A DNA stretch of 64,000 nucleotides from Blastomyces gilchristii SLH14081 (GCF_000003855.2 NW_003101670.1:954841-1018840), one strand, 5' to 3'. Counted from the stretch's first letter, positions 11,801 through 24,413 are shown. Numbers and translations are program-made. Notes: generated from the sequence alone by a model not told the origin.

Positions 11801-12650
11801 TTGATAAGAATTATATAAGATTATATTCTAGAAGATCTGTGATCTGACACTTCTGTTCTTCAAGGTATATTTGTGATAGAGAATATATATTCTGATTGAC
11901 TGGTTTTGCATTTCTCATGTCAATCTCATGTATAAATTCTCATTCTGACAGCAGTTTCAGTGAAAGATCTGTTCAGAAGATCTTTTCATACTTCTTCAGA
12001 AGCTTCTTTATATACTTGTTCTTCTATATATCTTTTATCTTAGTTTTCTTCACTTCTGAATCCTGTATGATATACAGAATACTTTCAGATAAGATCTTGT
12101 AAATTGTTCTCTTTACTTATTAATATGTAAGCAGATTTAACTCTTCTATATTAGAGATATGAAATGTTCTTCTTATATCAGTTAATAGAATTATATGAAT
12201 CATTCTCTTCTTATCAGTTAACTGCATATAACATGTACATCATTGAATCTGTGAATTGAATCTTTGAAATCAATCAAGTCTGAGAATAAGATTGTATTTC
12301 ACATTCTGCAGCTCTCACACTCAAATATAGCAAGATCATTCTCTGAAGTATAAGAAAACTCTTACTCTTACAGATGATATCAAATATCAGTTATTAGATA
12401 ATCTTATACATTGAGAATTCTTCACTCAGCAGACTTCTTTCAGTCTTTGAATTATATAATTATTAATATATTATATAGAAGCTTCTGTGTTCACTAACAC
12501 TTTTACAGTCATCTCTTGATTCTTACTCAAGTGTCTCTTATACATTAATATTTCAGGTCTCAAGATATTGAGATGAGTATCTGCTTCATTATTCTTGCCT
12601 GTATCTCATTCAGAAGCCTGCTTCTTCTTTGTATTTACAGAATTCAGAGA
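8850..12650 (-). pseudogene. A1 pol: protease to integrase, RIP-killed
   Basis: Minus-strand pol of a Ty3/gypsy element in the usual order. Reverse transcriptase: CLVYLNDILVFS at about 11425-11460, YLDD changed to YLND. RNase H lies around 10650-11050. Integrase: HKEFSYLESSELMSVLKSRV of the zinc-binding part (10275-10535), then the core 9774-10046 (IYINYEILYKILTNNSVNLV, catalytic Asp now Asn, Glu kept in LNEILDN), and SPFYLLYGLHPRI at 9660-9730. Integrase continues left of 9557 with a GPY/F-like block (FKSYKILKSHSLKTYAL, about 9400-9460). No chromodomain was seen. Many TGA stops sit at Trp codons. Left end approximate. Confidence 0.82.
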
Positions 12651-14421
12651 GTCATCTAACACAGACATCTCTTTCACTTTGAAGACTTTTTATAGAATAT
12701 CAGTGAGTGTCTCTGAGCTTACTGATTCTGCTAGTTTTTTGACTCTCTTGCTTCTCTTGACTGTATACACTGAGTGTAATCTTTTGCATCATGATTTTGA
12801 CATTCACAGTTAAAGTAAGCTCAATACTTATAACATCAAGATTTTCACTTAGAAGATTTCTTTTTCAGAGAATTCAGTGCTTTAGTAATGACATTCAGAT
12901 CTAGATTCATTGCATCTGAGTATGTAACTTGTATTATAGAAGTCTGATTACTCATTCTCTGCTGAGATATACTCAATTGCAGTATTTTCTATTATAATTG
13001 ACTCACTTGTTTCTGTATAATGTGAATATTATATGCTTTCTTCACTGTGTCTGACTGTGAGATTAAGCATTTTCATTTCACTCTTAACTTAAGTGTAAGA
13101 TCATGAATGAAGATCTGTAAATAGAAAGATGTTGAAAGCTCTTCATTTAATATGAGATAGTGTAAGCTGAAGTATGTGAAGTATAATATAAGATCACTCA
13201 CTTATCTACACTCAGTGAAGTGTTTATAACACTTATCTTATATATTCACTTTCTCAAAGTTATACAAGATTCATTTGAAAAACTCATTCCATGTTTATAA
13301 GAATGAATATCACTTCAAATCTGTGAGATTTATCTTTTCATCAGTCATTTATAATGACTTTGCTTTTTTATATAGAAATATGATAGATCTTAAAACTTGT
13401 TGAAATTCTGTTAACTATCTATCTGTGAGTTCATGTTTAATCTGATAATATAATTGCATCTGACTTAGTCAGCTGATTACAGTATTATTTTTTTAGTCTT
13501 CATTGAAGCTTGATGACTCTGACAGATCTTCTGACTTGATATATCTCATGCTCAGATTCTTATTCTGTGCAGCAGTCTTCAATGATATGTACACTTCTGA
13601 AGAGATTATAAACAATTATAATAAAATCTTCAGATTTAATGTAGTCATCTATCTGTGTAAATGTTTGATCTCTCACTGCAGATCTAAGATCTGATTTTCT
13701 CTATTCTTATTAATGATAATGATTGTGTCAGTGAAGCTCTTCATAGTGAATGCTTGATTCACAGCAAATGTCAATTATTGTTTGACTTTCATCTCAGCCT
13801 GTCACTGTGTATGCAAGGCCTTGATCTCATTTAGAATTCTCATACATATACAGAGCTTTAATTCCAGTTCAGCAGTTTCAGCTGCTTTTCTTACTGCTTT
13901 GAGTAAATCCTCTGAAAGATTCTGCATATCTTCCAGTTCAGATAGCAGAGAAGAGTGTTGTTTATATTAGCTAGAGAAGGTATTTATTTCAGTGATTTCT
14001 TATTAATTGTACAATGTCTATTATTATATTGCTGTATTATTATATCATTATATCATTATATCACTATATCATTATATGATTTCTATTATCATTGTATGAC
14101 TTCAGTGATGGCCACTCTTCTCTTTTATTCTTCTTTTGAGTAGAGAGCAGACTTCTTTGAATCTCATTCACTGCTCTCATTTCCTTTCTCATATCTCATC
14201 TGTTCGCATACCATACATGGCATTTATCTGAGTGTGAAGTTTTCCCCCTACAAGTGAAGCAGCATCAATTGAATGCTCTTTCACTCACTACTCTTTGTAC
14301 ACTATCTTTTAAGATGTTCTAGAACCACACTGACATGATAACTATGAATTGCTTTATAGATGAAATTATCATGTCCTGGAGAAGTCTGTGCTTCTCACCA
14401 GTTTTTAGACATGCTATCAGA
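12651..14421 (-). pseudogene. A1 gag-like region
   Basis: The minus strand between the 5' LTR and protease. Around 13780-13960 it reads a charged, helix-rich segment (ELEDMQNLSEDLLKAVRKAA), as expected for gag, followed by polar sequence with stops. No zinc knuckle was found. Only position and composition support the call. A short inverted repeat (GAGAAG / CTTCTC) lies near 14380-14400, close to where a primer site would be. Confidence 0.5.
14037..14095. repeat. TATATCATTA-type tandem repeat in A1
   Basis: Several near-identical 9-10 base units (TATATCATTA, TATATCACTA) in a row inside the gag-side leader of A1. Confidence 0.7.
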
Positions 14422-14588
14422 TGTGATTCAAAGGTTGCTTGAGCCAGTGTATAATTACAGGCGTACGCCGGCTTCTTATATATTGTACACTAAATTAATT
14501 AGTGACCACTATGGCCCCTTTACACTTGTAAGCAAGTTCAGAAGCGGCCGCGTTATTATCCGACGGTCGTACGTTCTTCCGAACCACA
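14422..14588 (-). repeat. A1 right (5') LTR, 167 bp
   Basis: Same length and ends as the left LTR. Differences from it are nearly all C-to-T or G-to-A at CpG or neighbouring CC/GG positions, on both copies. The hairpin arm is partly decayed here (GCCAGTGTATA against CGTACGCCGGC). It is followed by the ATAG duplication at 14589-14592. Confidence 0.9.
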
Positions 14589-14592
14589 ATAG

Positions 14593-15157
14593 AAAGACAT
14601 TAATATCAGATAATCAGAAACAGGGAGAGAACAGCAGAGATTGCAGTATCTACTGAAATGTCAAGTAGTGATTCAATCAGTGAAATGACAGCAGCTCAGC
14701 AGCTCATAGCTGTATAATATGTGAAAGACAATAATCTAGCCTGAATGACAGCTCAACACACAGTAAAAAGAGTATAGTAACTTAATGAGATCTTCACTAA
14801 GACCTCTACAGCTCTTTCAGCTGCTGTTACTGCTGCTGAAGCCTCTGCTGCTCTAGTCATATCTATTGTCAGTGCTTTCACTACTTCACAGTTCACTTCT
14901 TCTTCAAGTCTCTGAGTTCATTCTTCTTCAAGTTCACAAGTTCATATATCTACAACTGCTTAAGTTCACACTTCATTCAAGTGATGAAGTAATAACAATA
15001 GTATTGATATTCAAACCCCTTACAAATGAACATCATTTGATGACTGAAATGCAAACACAGATATTATATTCACAAAGATATCTTATTTTGACTGTGTTTG
15101 AACTTCTTCTTACAGAGAAAGAGACAACTTCTCTATAGAAAATAATACTATCAAGTA
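14593..15157 (+). pseudogene. Gene F, 3' part
   Basis: Continues the frame of 5640-6378 once A1 is removed. It reads polar, then Ser/Ala/Thr-rich (TALSAAVTAAEASAALVISI at about 14805-14865, then TSSSSL), and a last part with stops at likely Trp sites, ending near 15157. Low-complexity Ser/Ala tails are common in fungal proteins and give no function. Unidentified. Confidence 0.5.
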
Positions 15158-15317
15158 GTTAGACATCTTGTATAATAAATCTTCTATAAACTTCTTACAA
15201 TTTCTAATAACTTCTGCTAACTTCTGAATCAATCATGAATTATAGAGTTATAGAAGTGAATAGAAATATACTTATCTAGACATTATTAACTTACTCATGT
15301 ATTATTTACTCATATTA

Positions 15318-15330
15318 TAAGTATAAATAT
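15318..15330 (+). promoter_or_regulatory. Possible TATA box of gene G
   Basis: TATAAGTATAAATA followed by a pyrimidine-rich leader (CTTCATTTTCTTCATCTTTC) directly before gene G. This is a typical fungal promoter and start arrangement, but only suggestive. Confidence 0.35.
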
Positions 15331-16122
15331 GAGCTTCTTACTTCATTTTCTTCATCTTTCTTTCAATCAGTAACAACCTACTTATCAATGTGAAAATCCC
15401 CCTGTCACATTATCTGCTGCTACCTCTGCTGCTGTCTCTGCTGCTTCACTCACTCACCTGTTCTTCAATACAACAAAAGTAAGTTAAATCTTAATCATAG
15501 ATGATGTATAAATCAATCTCTAACTAAACAGTTTAGTCAAACAACAATATCTACTCATGAGCTTGAGTTCATCATTCTCAAAGCTCATTATGACACTTAC
15601 TATATAACAAAGCCTGAGAAGATCTGCACATGCTGTCTCTGTGTGACTGAATTTAAGTCATTGTGTAAATGTATTGTTTCTGGTATTAGAAAGGCATACA
15701 ATAATTATCATTTTCATAGTTTAATATACTGTGCTGTATGTTCACTATATTTCTAGAGAAAGCTTAGATATTAACAGATATTATTATAGATTCTAGAAGA
15801 GTCTTATATCATCATGAAATATTATATTAGAAGATCACAGCAGGTGATGTGTCATAAGTAAGAAGATAATAATGATTATTGCCATGTCATGAAGAAGTTA
15901 TGAAGCATGCTGATGATAAACAACTGATTGATTAGATTCTATCATGATTATACACTGAAATCATTTATTGAAGAAGATTCTCAGATTGTTATCAGTACAG
16001 ATCATAATATTGACTTGTATAATACAAGTTATTTTTTCAATGAGAAGTTATCAATGAATTTTTCTTTGTACTTAGTGAATTCTGTTGACTGTAAGATTGA
16101 TAGAGAAATTATTAAGAAGTAG
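15331..16122 (+). pseudogene. Gene G: spliced gene with DUF3716-like Cys-rich module
   Basis: Exon 1 ends at 15478 after an Ala/Ser stretch (VTLSAATSAAVSAASLTHLF). An intron at 15479-15531 follows, and exon 2 runs in frame to 16122 with a few stops. Exon 2 reads ICTCCLCVTEFKSLCKC, then GIRKAYNNYHFHSLIYCAVC (15620-15745). With Cys-to-Tyr changes this looks like the 'ACxNCHxxxxxxxC' end of DUF3716-type putative zinc-binding domains. The tail 15928-16122 is open and polar, ending DREIIKK. No clear start codon: an in-frame ATG at 15327-15331 is followed by a TAA. It sits in the host locus, downstream of F on the same strand. Confidence 0.55.
15479..15531 (+). other. Spliceosomal intron in gene G
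   Basis: 53 bp, GTAAGT at the 5' end, CTAAC branch site 12 bases before the end, CAG at the 3' end. Length and signals are typical of filamentous ascomycetes, and its removal keeps the frame. Confidence 0.72.
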
Positions 16123-17110
16123 ATTTATATTCTGTTACTATTACTATTTTTGCTTTTACTTTTACTTTTATTTTTATTTTTATTTTTTATTTTTCTCTTA
16201 ATATCTTCTTTCTTTTCCTTTTTCTTTTTTTCTTTATTTTAAATGATCAATGAGATACTATTCTTTCAATTCTACTGTGTTATTATCAAAGATTTTCTTT
16301 TAAGCTTAATAAGCTGTAAACTGTGTCAATGATCAAATTTACTATCATACATCTGATTAAACATTGCAAAACAGTTGAAGAGTCAAAACTCAATCTTACT
16401 CACACAACTGACAAAGTTTTTAATAACTATAACTTAAAGGTTTCTGAGTCTATAATAATCATGAAAGCTCAGCTTCTTTCTAATCTGAAACTATCTTTTA
16501 AAAATAATCAACATGTGAACTCAGATACTGCAGAACAATGAAATTGTTTTCTCACTTAAATCTTGATATTGTAAAGATATGAAGTTCACTTCAAAAAGTG
16601 AATATAGCTTATATAACTGACTCAACAACTGTCAAAGATTTCCTTCTAAGCTTAATGAGCTTTAAATAGCATTTTGCTCTAGCAGTTTACATGCTCAAGA
16701 CTGCAGTCTGAAAGCAGTTCAAGTATAATTACATTAAATGAGAGAAGAAGTATAGCATTCACAGATGACATAGAATCAATTAAAAAAGTATCATTAAATT
16801 TTGTAATTGTCATATTCTTTGTCTCTGATAGTAAAATAAGCAACAAGAAGTGACACCTGAGTTGAGAAAATAATCATAGCTCCCAAACAAATGAAGATAT
16901 CAGTTATTTAAGTCATTATAATCTTTAAAGTTCTGTGAACTTCTGAATAAATGAAATCTCATATAAATATCAGCAAACTTCTTCAAAGTTCTATGAACTT
17001 TCAGATCAATGAGATTGAGAAAAACAGCACATAGCTTGAAGAGTATGTAAAGCTTTTCATTGCTAGTAGAGAATGAGAATGAGAAAATACTGATTATCAT
17101 GCAGTCATGA
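16123..17110. other. T-rich and unassigned sequence after gene G
   Basis: 16141-16240 is a strongly T-rich tract. Further on, a direct repeat of about 40 bases (TCAAAGATTTTCTTTTAAGC at about 16287 and a near copy at about 16631) is spaced by about 345 bases. A 72-codon frame at 16323-16541 has no recognised motif. Confidence 0.45.
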
Positions 17111-17230
17111 GATGATGAGATCTTCAAGAGAAATGATACTGCAAGGTGATGAGATCTTCAAGAGAAATGATGCTGCAAGGCAATGAGATCTTCAAGGGAA
17201 ATGATGCTGTAAGATGATGAGATCTTTGAT
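17111..17230. repeat. 34-bp tandem repeat, three copies and a partial
   Basis: The unit is GATGAGATCTTCAAGAGAAA followed by 14 more bases. Copies differ only by G/A or C/T changes. Confidence 0.85.
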
Positions 17231-17384
17231 CTTTTTTTAACTTCACTGATCTTTTATAAATATCTGTGAATTTCTTTGAAGTTGTGTGAACTTCTGAGCC
17301 TATCAAATTAGTTAATGAGTGAGGAGATAAATTTACTATATTAAAGAAGAAATGAATAATATTATACTGATATTTTTAAATCTT

Positions 17385-17440
17385 TTTTTTCTTTCTTTCT
17401 CTTCTTCTCTTCTTCTCTTCTTCTTTTCTTCTTCTTTATG
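17385..17440. repeat. Polypyrimidine (TTCTTC) tract
   Basis: Nearly pure T and C for over 50 bases. Simple sequence with no other feature. Confidence 0.8.
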
Positions 17441-17694
17441 ATTTAAAAAAATTAATATAGCATCTCTCTCTTCTGCAATATTGATGCAGATGCACTCACT
17501 CTGCTTTCTCATCAGTAAAAAGAACATACTTACTGCTGCTGCAGCTATTCTATGTGAATAACTTCACTCTGATGAAGTTCATCATTCACTGTACATGTCT
17601 ATTCAGTATGAAAAGTATAATGAGAATGAAATGAAATACTAACTCTGACAATTAGTTCTCTTCTTTATGCCTGTATCTGTGCTCACTCTCACTT

Positions 17695-17698
17695 CTCT

Positions 17699-17729
<31 letters not shown>

Positions 17730-17735
17730 TCTGTG
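17695..17735. repeat. (TCTCAC)n repeat with inverted end
   Basis: Five to six TCTCAC units, followed at once by a partial inverted copy (GTGAGAGTGAGAATGAG), so the strand could fold back. Confidence 0.75.
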
Positions 17736-17985
17736 AGAGTGAGAATGAGAAAGTGTCTGAGACTTCTCTCTCTTCTTTGAAGAACAGAGATAATGAGCTG
17801 AACATGTTCAGATAGACATAGAAAGCTCTCTCTAAATAAGTATAATATAATAAGAGAATAAGAAGCTAATATTATTATATAGTAGTTCTTGTTCTCATTC
17901 TTCTTTCTCTTTCTCAGGCTTCTTCTCTTCTCTGTTCTTTGCAGAGGAAGAAGTTTCATCAGAATCAATCAAGTAAGTAATATGA

Positions 17986-17990
17986 ATATG
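17986..17990. repeat. Element C left target-site duplication, ATATG
   Basis: Matches ATATG at 25780-25784 right after the other LTR. Confidence 0.85.
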
Positions 17991-18523
17991 TGTCACGCTC
18001 CCGGCCGCGCCAAGGCCCCGTTGCGGTTTCACACGGCTCATCACTTTCATGCAGATGATTTTATCCTGTCTGAACCGGTTTCCAATCACTCTATGACATC
18101 ATTCAGATATATCATAGAAAGATCTGATTGATGAATATGAGAACTCTACTTCTATACAAGTTCAGCAGATTACTCTTTCTTGATAATAAGATGTCACTGA
18201 GGTATTACTCTAACTATTCTCACTCATGAAATGAGAGAAGAGTATTCACTCATTATCTATATAGAATAGCTAGATGCTGACTTCTTATTAAAGAAGTCAG
18301 TAATTCATTTTTCTTCTACTGAAATATATATAAGAGTTACTGTGTATCTCATATAATCTTCTTAGTATACTAAGTATCATATCTGTGATATTCTCACAAT
18401 AACTCTGTAGTCTACAAGCTCACTATTCAAGTAAGATAGTTAAGCTCATTTATATAACTTTCTAAACAACTATCTCTACATGACACTGTCAACTAGTCAC
18501 TGTTTTGATTTCATTATATTACA
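17991..18523 (+). repeat. Element C left (5') LTR, 533 bp
   Basis: Starts TGTCACGCTCCCGGCCGCG and ends TTACA. The first 55 bases are CpG-rich and almost unmutated, whereas the aligned bases in the right LTR have lost all CpG (TGTTACACTCTCAG...). Confidence 0.9.
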
Positions 18524-20300
18524 ATTCAAATCACTTAATCTGATTATAAGTTTGAATCAGTTGAGCTTTAACAGACTGATATGATCTCACACACCTGCAC
18601 TGAAATTGACTCAATCTCACTCTCTGAGAGAAACACTACATTATTCTCTAGAGTGTGTATATCTCTACTCTGACAGAAATTCAAGATTTCTGAACCTGCT
18701 GTATATTTTAACATAAGCTGTTCAACTGCTCTATCACTGCTACAGCCTCTACATACCTACATCTATTATAGAGATAGAGAGATTAAGATCAGAGATTCTC
18801 AGAGATATAAGAGAAACATATTATCTGAATTTTACAGCTTTACTTATACTCTGAAACAGAAATTTCATCTTAATCTGAGTCAGTATAATACTCATGAGAT
18901 ATGAGTAATATATATTCTCAATCTCCTTGAAGACATCTCTGTAACTACTTGAGTCATTAAGAAGAGAGAGTCTAAGAGTACTGATACTACAATGATTTGA
19001 GAAGAATTCAAGAACTTTCTACTGAATTAAATTGAAGATTATTATAACTGCAGCTTCACAGTGATACAGCAGTTCAACTCATTACATTAATGAGATAATA
19101 AGAAATCTTTCAATTTCAATATAAGATTTAAAGAATATTGAGAGAAATTAACTAATGATTTAAATCAATTAAAAACACAGCTTTATCTTATAAAGCTGAC
19201 TCACAAGGTACAGATAATAATATTATAATATCAGAGTTCATTAATCAATTATACTGTGCTTGTTAACCTGACTTTCTGAATCTATTTAAATAATTAATTC
19301 TTTGAGAAAAAGATTAATAAGACCTCTTCTAAGTAATTAATAATAAGATCTAAATGACACTGTGACAGCTTCAGTGTAGAGAAAGTAAAGAAGAATTTCA
19401 AGTATTCTGATTCTTCACTCACTGTAAAGAAATGTTAAAAAAGATTTAATAAAGATCTCTATTTCAACTGTGAAGCTGATAATCACTATATCAGTGATTA
19501 TAAGAAGCTGAAGAAGAGAAGAAACTGAGAAGATATCTTCTCAAAGTTAACTTCTCTTCTAGTAAATGTATCTGTAGAAGATAAAGAAGAGAAAGAAATG
19601 AAGAATTAATAATTCTCATATCTCTGAGTTTATATTATAATTATAATATATACTCTGAATAAGAAGATATTAGTAAGATGTCTACTTGACTCTAAGATGA
19701 ATACTAACTTCATATTCTATTTCTTCTCTTTAATGAAGAATTAAAAGAAGATAGATCTGTCAGATCATATGAAATTTACTAATAAAAGAAAATATCACTA
19801 TTTTAACATAATTCAAGTGAAGTGTGTAATCACAGACTTAGAAGAAATCTTTAAGAAGAGCAGTCTGCTTCTTCATATAGTTAATATTATAGATGAGAAT
19901 ATCATTCTAGATCTTCTGTAATTGAGAGAAAACAATTCTCTCATTAACTGAGTTACTTAGATATGATGATACTGTCTCACTGATAAAGAGACAGTGATAG
20001 AGAAATCTGAAGAGTTTCATCAGAAGAATCTTGAGAAAAAGATAGAGTTAATATACTATGTAGCAGATAACTGAGACTTGAGAACAGGTGAAGAAGTCAT
20101 CACTCTCACTATAAAATTAGCAGCAGTATCTGTCATTGAACATGAATATATATAATATCTCTTTACAGATTATAAGAATGTCTTTTCAGAAAGAGAAGCA
20201 GCAAAGTTTTCTGATATCAAGATATAATGTAAGATTTATCTTAAAGACAGTGTAACAGCACTGTACAGATCTCTTTACAACTTATCTATAAAGAAATTGA
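18524..20300 (+). pseudogene. Element C gag and protease region
   Basis: Gag is recognisable only by its end. Near 19450-19500 a CCHC knuckle reads LYFNCEADNHYISDYKKLK, with the first and last Cys now Tyr. The protease follows at about 19680-19720 (LLDSKMNTNF, where retropepsins have a DSGA-type active site). The sequence between is mutated and polar. Stops and lost zinc ligands make it non-functional. Confidence 0.65.
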
Positions 20301-23300
20301 ATATTCTGTGTAAATATCTTGAAGAAGTATAATTAAAGAACTGAATACACTTATCAAAGAGTTCAGCAGAGACATCTATACTCTTTATATTTAAGAAGAA
20401 TAATAGACTACATCTATGCATAGTCTACAGAGGCCTTAATAAGATAATGATTAAGAATTACTATTTATTATTATTAATTAATGAGATGATTGATTAATTA
20501 TCTGAAGTAAAGATATTCTCAAAGATTGATATACAGAATATCTATCATAGAATCAGAGTTAACAAAGACAATGTTTAAAAAATGACTTTTTGTATCAAGT
20601 ACAGCAATTTTAAATATCTTGTTTTATCTTTTAATCTTTGTAATACTTCAGTCATCTTTCAGATCTATATAAATGAGACACTGTGAGGCCTTGTTAATGT
20701 CTTCTGTATAGTATATCTGAATGACATTCTAATCTTCTTAAAATCAGAGAAAGAACATGATACTCATGTTCAAGAAGTGTTGAGTCACTTGAGACAGTAT
20801 CAACTCTATACAAACACTGAAAAATACTTGTTCTACATGCAGGAGATTGATTTCTTAGATTATATTATTGAAGTGAACAGTATTTCAATGAATAGAAGCT
20901 GAGTCTCTGTTATTGAGAACTGACCAGCACTGTGAATGTACTGTAAAATGTAGATGTTTCTAAAATTTACAAATTTCTACAGATAATTCATCTATACATA
21001 TTTACAGATTACTGTCTCTCTTACAGATCTGTTAAAGAAAAGTGTGAAAGACAGAAAAATAAGACTGTTTATTCTCACTCAAGACACTGTATAGATGTTT
21101 GCAGAATTGAAATAAGCTTTTACATATATTATAATACTGAATCACTTTAATTCTTACTTATTCAGTCAGTGTGAGACTGATGTATCTGAGAATGAGATCT
21201 GTGAAATCTTTTCATAGTTAACACTGAAGATCTTTCAACATTGAAAGAATTAGAGAATAATTATCTCTGAGAAAACAGATAATGAATTGTCTATGAGAGA
21301 AGACTTTTTTATAGAGTCTATAAGATACTATGAATAAAGATCAGTGATCTTCTTCTTCAAGAAGTTATCACTTATACAGAGAAGATATAATACTCATGAT
21401 TAAAAGATATTAGTAATTATTGAATTCTTTAAGATCTGATAATATTATCTTCAGAATAGTAAGTATTCAGTACAAGTTCTCACTGATTATACAAATCTGT
21501 GCTATTTCTTGACAATAAAGAGCTTGACAGAATGTCAAGTCAGATGAGTGAAGCTGCTTTCAGAGTATAATTTCTATATCTGATACTGTTTAGATCAGCT
21601 TAATTCTGCTGATACACTGTCTAGATAACCTGATTATAATATTATTAATACAGAGAAGAATTCTATAAAAGAATCTCTGTTATCACTGTAGAAGAAGCTG
21701 ACTGCAGAAGATTAAGATTCTCTGAAGCTTAGAAACAGCACTAATAAGACAGCTGTATAACTTAGTATAGAAGATGAAAGAAAACCTGAATCTCTGTAGA
21801 GAACTAACACTGAAGATCATAAGCTTCTTATATTATATCTTACAATCATTGAATTGATAAAGAATAAAACAGTCTACAATCTTTTAATCTGACTACTTTT
21901 AAAATTTATTAATAGATTACAGAAGAGAGATGTCTCTACTGCAGCTTGAATTCAGAAGTTGAAGAAGAAAGAATTCAGTTTAAACTTAAAAGAGACAGAC
22001 TCTGAGTAAGACAGTGCTGCTAAGAAATCAAGTCACTGATAACTAGAAGAATGTGAACTTCTACTGCTGAATGATTCAGTCTTTATTTCTTATAACAGAG
22101 CAGTGTGTTAGAAGTTATTGAGAATTTATTATAATAATTCTCATATAGAGTACTTCAGGTTAGAGAAGACTGAGAAGCTTCTAAAATATAAATATATTTA
22201 AAACAAGCTCTAAGTAAATGTCAAAGAGTATATTAAGACTTATAATATCTGTTAAAGAATAAAGATTCTGTGATATAAGTAATATAATAAGTTAATATCA
22301 CTATCTATTTTAAAGAGCTTATGATAGAATCTATTAATGAATTTCATAGTTGCTCTGCTGAAGTTGATAAGAGTTAAAGAATATGACTTAATTTTAGTTA
22401 TTATTAATCACTTTATAAAGATAATCAGATATATCTCTAATTATAAAAAGATTAAAGCCTCTGAATTAACTGATCTATTTTTAGATATTATTATTTATAA
22501 TCACAGTGCTCTGAAATCATTGATAACAGATTAAGAATCTCTTTTTATCAGTAAATACTGATCAGCTTTTTACTATTATCTTATAATAAGATATCTTCTC
22601 AGTACTGCATTTCATCTGCAGATAGATGATCAGACTGAATACTAGAATCAGACACTAGAACAGCATCTTTAAGTATTCTATTTATATTATCAGAATAATT
22701 GACTCTAACATCTTCTAACTGCTGAATTTGTATATAATAATATAAAGAATATAATCTTAAAAGTATCTTCTTTCTATACTTATTATAAATATAATTCTTC
22801 ATTACTCAGTGACATTGCAGATGATGTTTTTAAAGAGAGAGATAGATAGTTAGAATATTGAATAAATACAGAGAACAGAGTATTTCTCAGTATCAGAAGT
22901 AAAAGTGAGATTGAAACTTTTAAATAAAATTCAGAAGAAGACAGTGAAAAGTATTCACTATACTTAGAAGTAGTAGATGAAATACTATAATTAAAAACAT
23001 CTTTCAATGAAGTTCTTAATAGAGAATTAAGTACTACTTTCAGCAAAGAATATCAAGACAATGAGACTATATAAGAAGCTCAGTGAGTAGTGACTAGAAT
23101 CTTTCTCAGTAATAAGAGTGATGAGTAAGCAGATATATAAGTTAAAATTACTCACAGAATTAAAATCAATTCATTCTATTTTTCATATTTTCTATTTGAA
23201 GCTCTATAAGCAATACTCTGAGACAGAGCTTTCTCAGTCAGATAATATTAAGATTGAGAGTGATACTGAATATCTTATAAAGAAAATATTGAATAAGTGA

Positions 23301-23400
23301 ATACATTATAATAAGCTTTAATATCTTATGAAATGAGAAGATTATTCATTATCAGAGAATTTATAAGAACTGCTTGAGTATTTGAAAAATACTGAGAAAG
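20301..23400 (+). pseudogene. Element C pol: RT, RNase H, integrase, chromodomain
   Basis: The reverse transcriptase starts near 20370 (SILFIFKKNNRLHLCIVYRG, then IFSKIDIQNIYHRIR) and has VYLNDILIFL at 20710-20740, YLDD changed to YLND. Thumb and RNase H lie between about 20860 and 21600. The integrase core shows at 22337-22534 (LILVIINHFIKIIRYI, ending SLITD). The C-terminus 23118-23300 (YKLKLLTELKSIHSIFHIFY) matches the usual 'PxxxxxIHPVFHVSYL' region. The chromodomain follows at about 23260-23390 (EYLIKKILN, YLMK*EDYSLSEN), its Trp turned into TGA. Chromodomains guide such elements to heterochromatin. Confidence 0.8.
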
Positions 23401-24413
23401 AGATTATAAGCTATGAGATAGTTAGTAGAGATTACTCTGTTATATATCAGAAATATTGAGTAAGAAATACTGCTTAAGACTTCTTATTTTTTCTTAAAGA
23501 GTTTTTAGAGATAATCTTATAATAATGAGTCAGTGTCTTATAAGCTCTGTAGTACTCTTCTTCTATTTTCTCTTAAAGAGTTTTTTAGAAGTTTAATGAG
23601 ATTATATAAGTATAAAATTCCTGAAGCAGTTAGAGAAAAGAGATATTTAAAATTAATAAAAAGATTAATATTATTAATCTATGAACTACTGCTATTCTAA
23701 TAAGACTGCAGCTTACTGAAAAAGTAAAAAGAGAGAACTTCAGAGTCTACTTATTAATAACTACATTCTTATTAAACTTATTCTTCACTGTTGAAGTCTT
23801 CAGTACTGATATCTTTATCTGCTGAGAAGTTAGCACTGTAACACTGCAGAAGAGTATGAGAAATATATAAAATATTAACTTATTAACTTACAAAGTATCT
23901 CAGTCATCTATTTTAATTAAAGTGAGATTCTCTTCAATCAGTAATTAATCTCTGTAGTACTTTCAATAACAGCACTGACTAATCTCTTTTTAAAATCAGT
24001 TATTCTGAGATATTTTTTTATCTTTGAGATTTACACTTTCATCTTCTTTTACAGATAAGCAAGAGAGATCTTCTCAGCCTTGATAAAATCTATTAATACT
24101 TAAAGCTTCAAGATTCTCACTCTGTACTGCTTGAGCATCTGAGCTTCTTATCAGAATTAATATAACATCTTTCTGTGAGATAATACTTACAGAGAGACAG
24201 AAGTCATTATTATAAATATAATGAAAATTATGAGAGTGAGAGAAGAAACAGATATATAAAATCTCTTTCTTCTTCAGCTGCTTAGTGCAGTGCAGATAAG
24301 TGATGATATTAATCAGAGATTATATCAGAGTCTTTTCACAGAGAGAAGATAAAGAAACTGAAGAACTCTGTAGACTCAACTCAGCAGCATTCTGAGCAGA
24401 GCTTAGATATGTT
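23401..24413. other. Unassigned 3' region of element C
   Basis: AT-rich, contains two copies of TTTTCTTAAAGAGTTTTT (about 23488 and 23570). No protein motif was recognised on either strand. It may be untranslated sequence or a ruined accessory gene. Confidence 0.4.

Larger units (their letters stand above)
6383..14588 (-). mobile_element. Ty3/gypsy-type LTR retrotransposon A1, full length, minus strand
   Basis: 8206 bp between two 167-bp LTRs, flanked by ATAG duplications. Orientation is fixed by gag-pol on the minus strand and by a purine-rich tract on the minus strand touching the left LTR (complement of 6550-6562), so the left LTR is the 3' LTR. Reading from the right: gag-like region, reverse transcriptase, RNase H, zinc-binding and core integrase, GPY/F-type C-terminus. 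Then, convergent on the plus strand, comes a spliced accessory gene (6853-8511). A2 at 58437 repeats the same order, so the accessory gene belongs to the family. The coding parts are strongly mutated, but the left 500 bp keep many CpGs. Confidence 0.88.

Noticed and set aside
6383..14588. Element A as a plus-strand element with the accessory gene as gag
   Set aside because: Reverse transcriptase and integrase read on the minus strand and the polypurine tract is on the minus strand next to the left LTR. The plus-strand gene has an intron and no knuckle or protease next to it.
14360..14656. 98-codon plus frame across the right LTR of A1
   Set aside because: It runs from the gag leader through the LTR into gene F, so it cannot be an old gene. 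Openness is by chance in a less-mutated patch.
17111..17230. 34-bp tandem repeat as a CRISPR array
   Set aside because: Units are contiguous with no spacers, in a fungal setting. A minisatellite.
17639..18131. Overlapping frames on both strands around the start of element C
   Set aside because: They cross the ATATG/LTR boundary of C or translate the TCTCAC repeat. No conserved motif.
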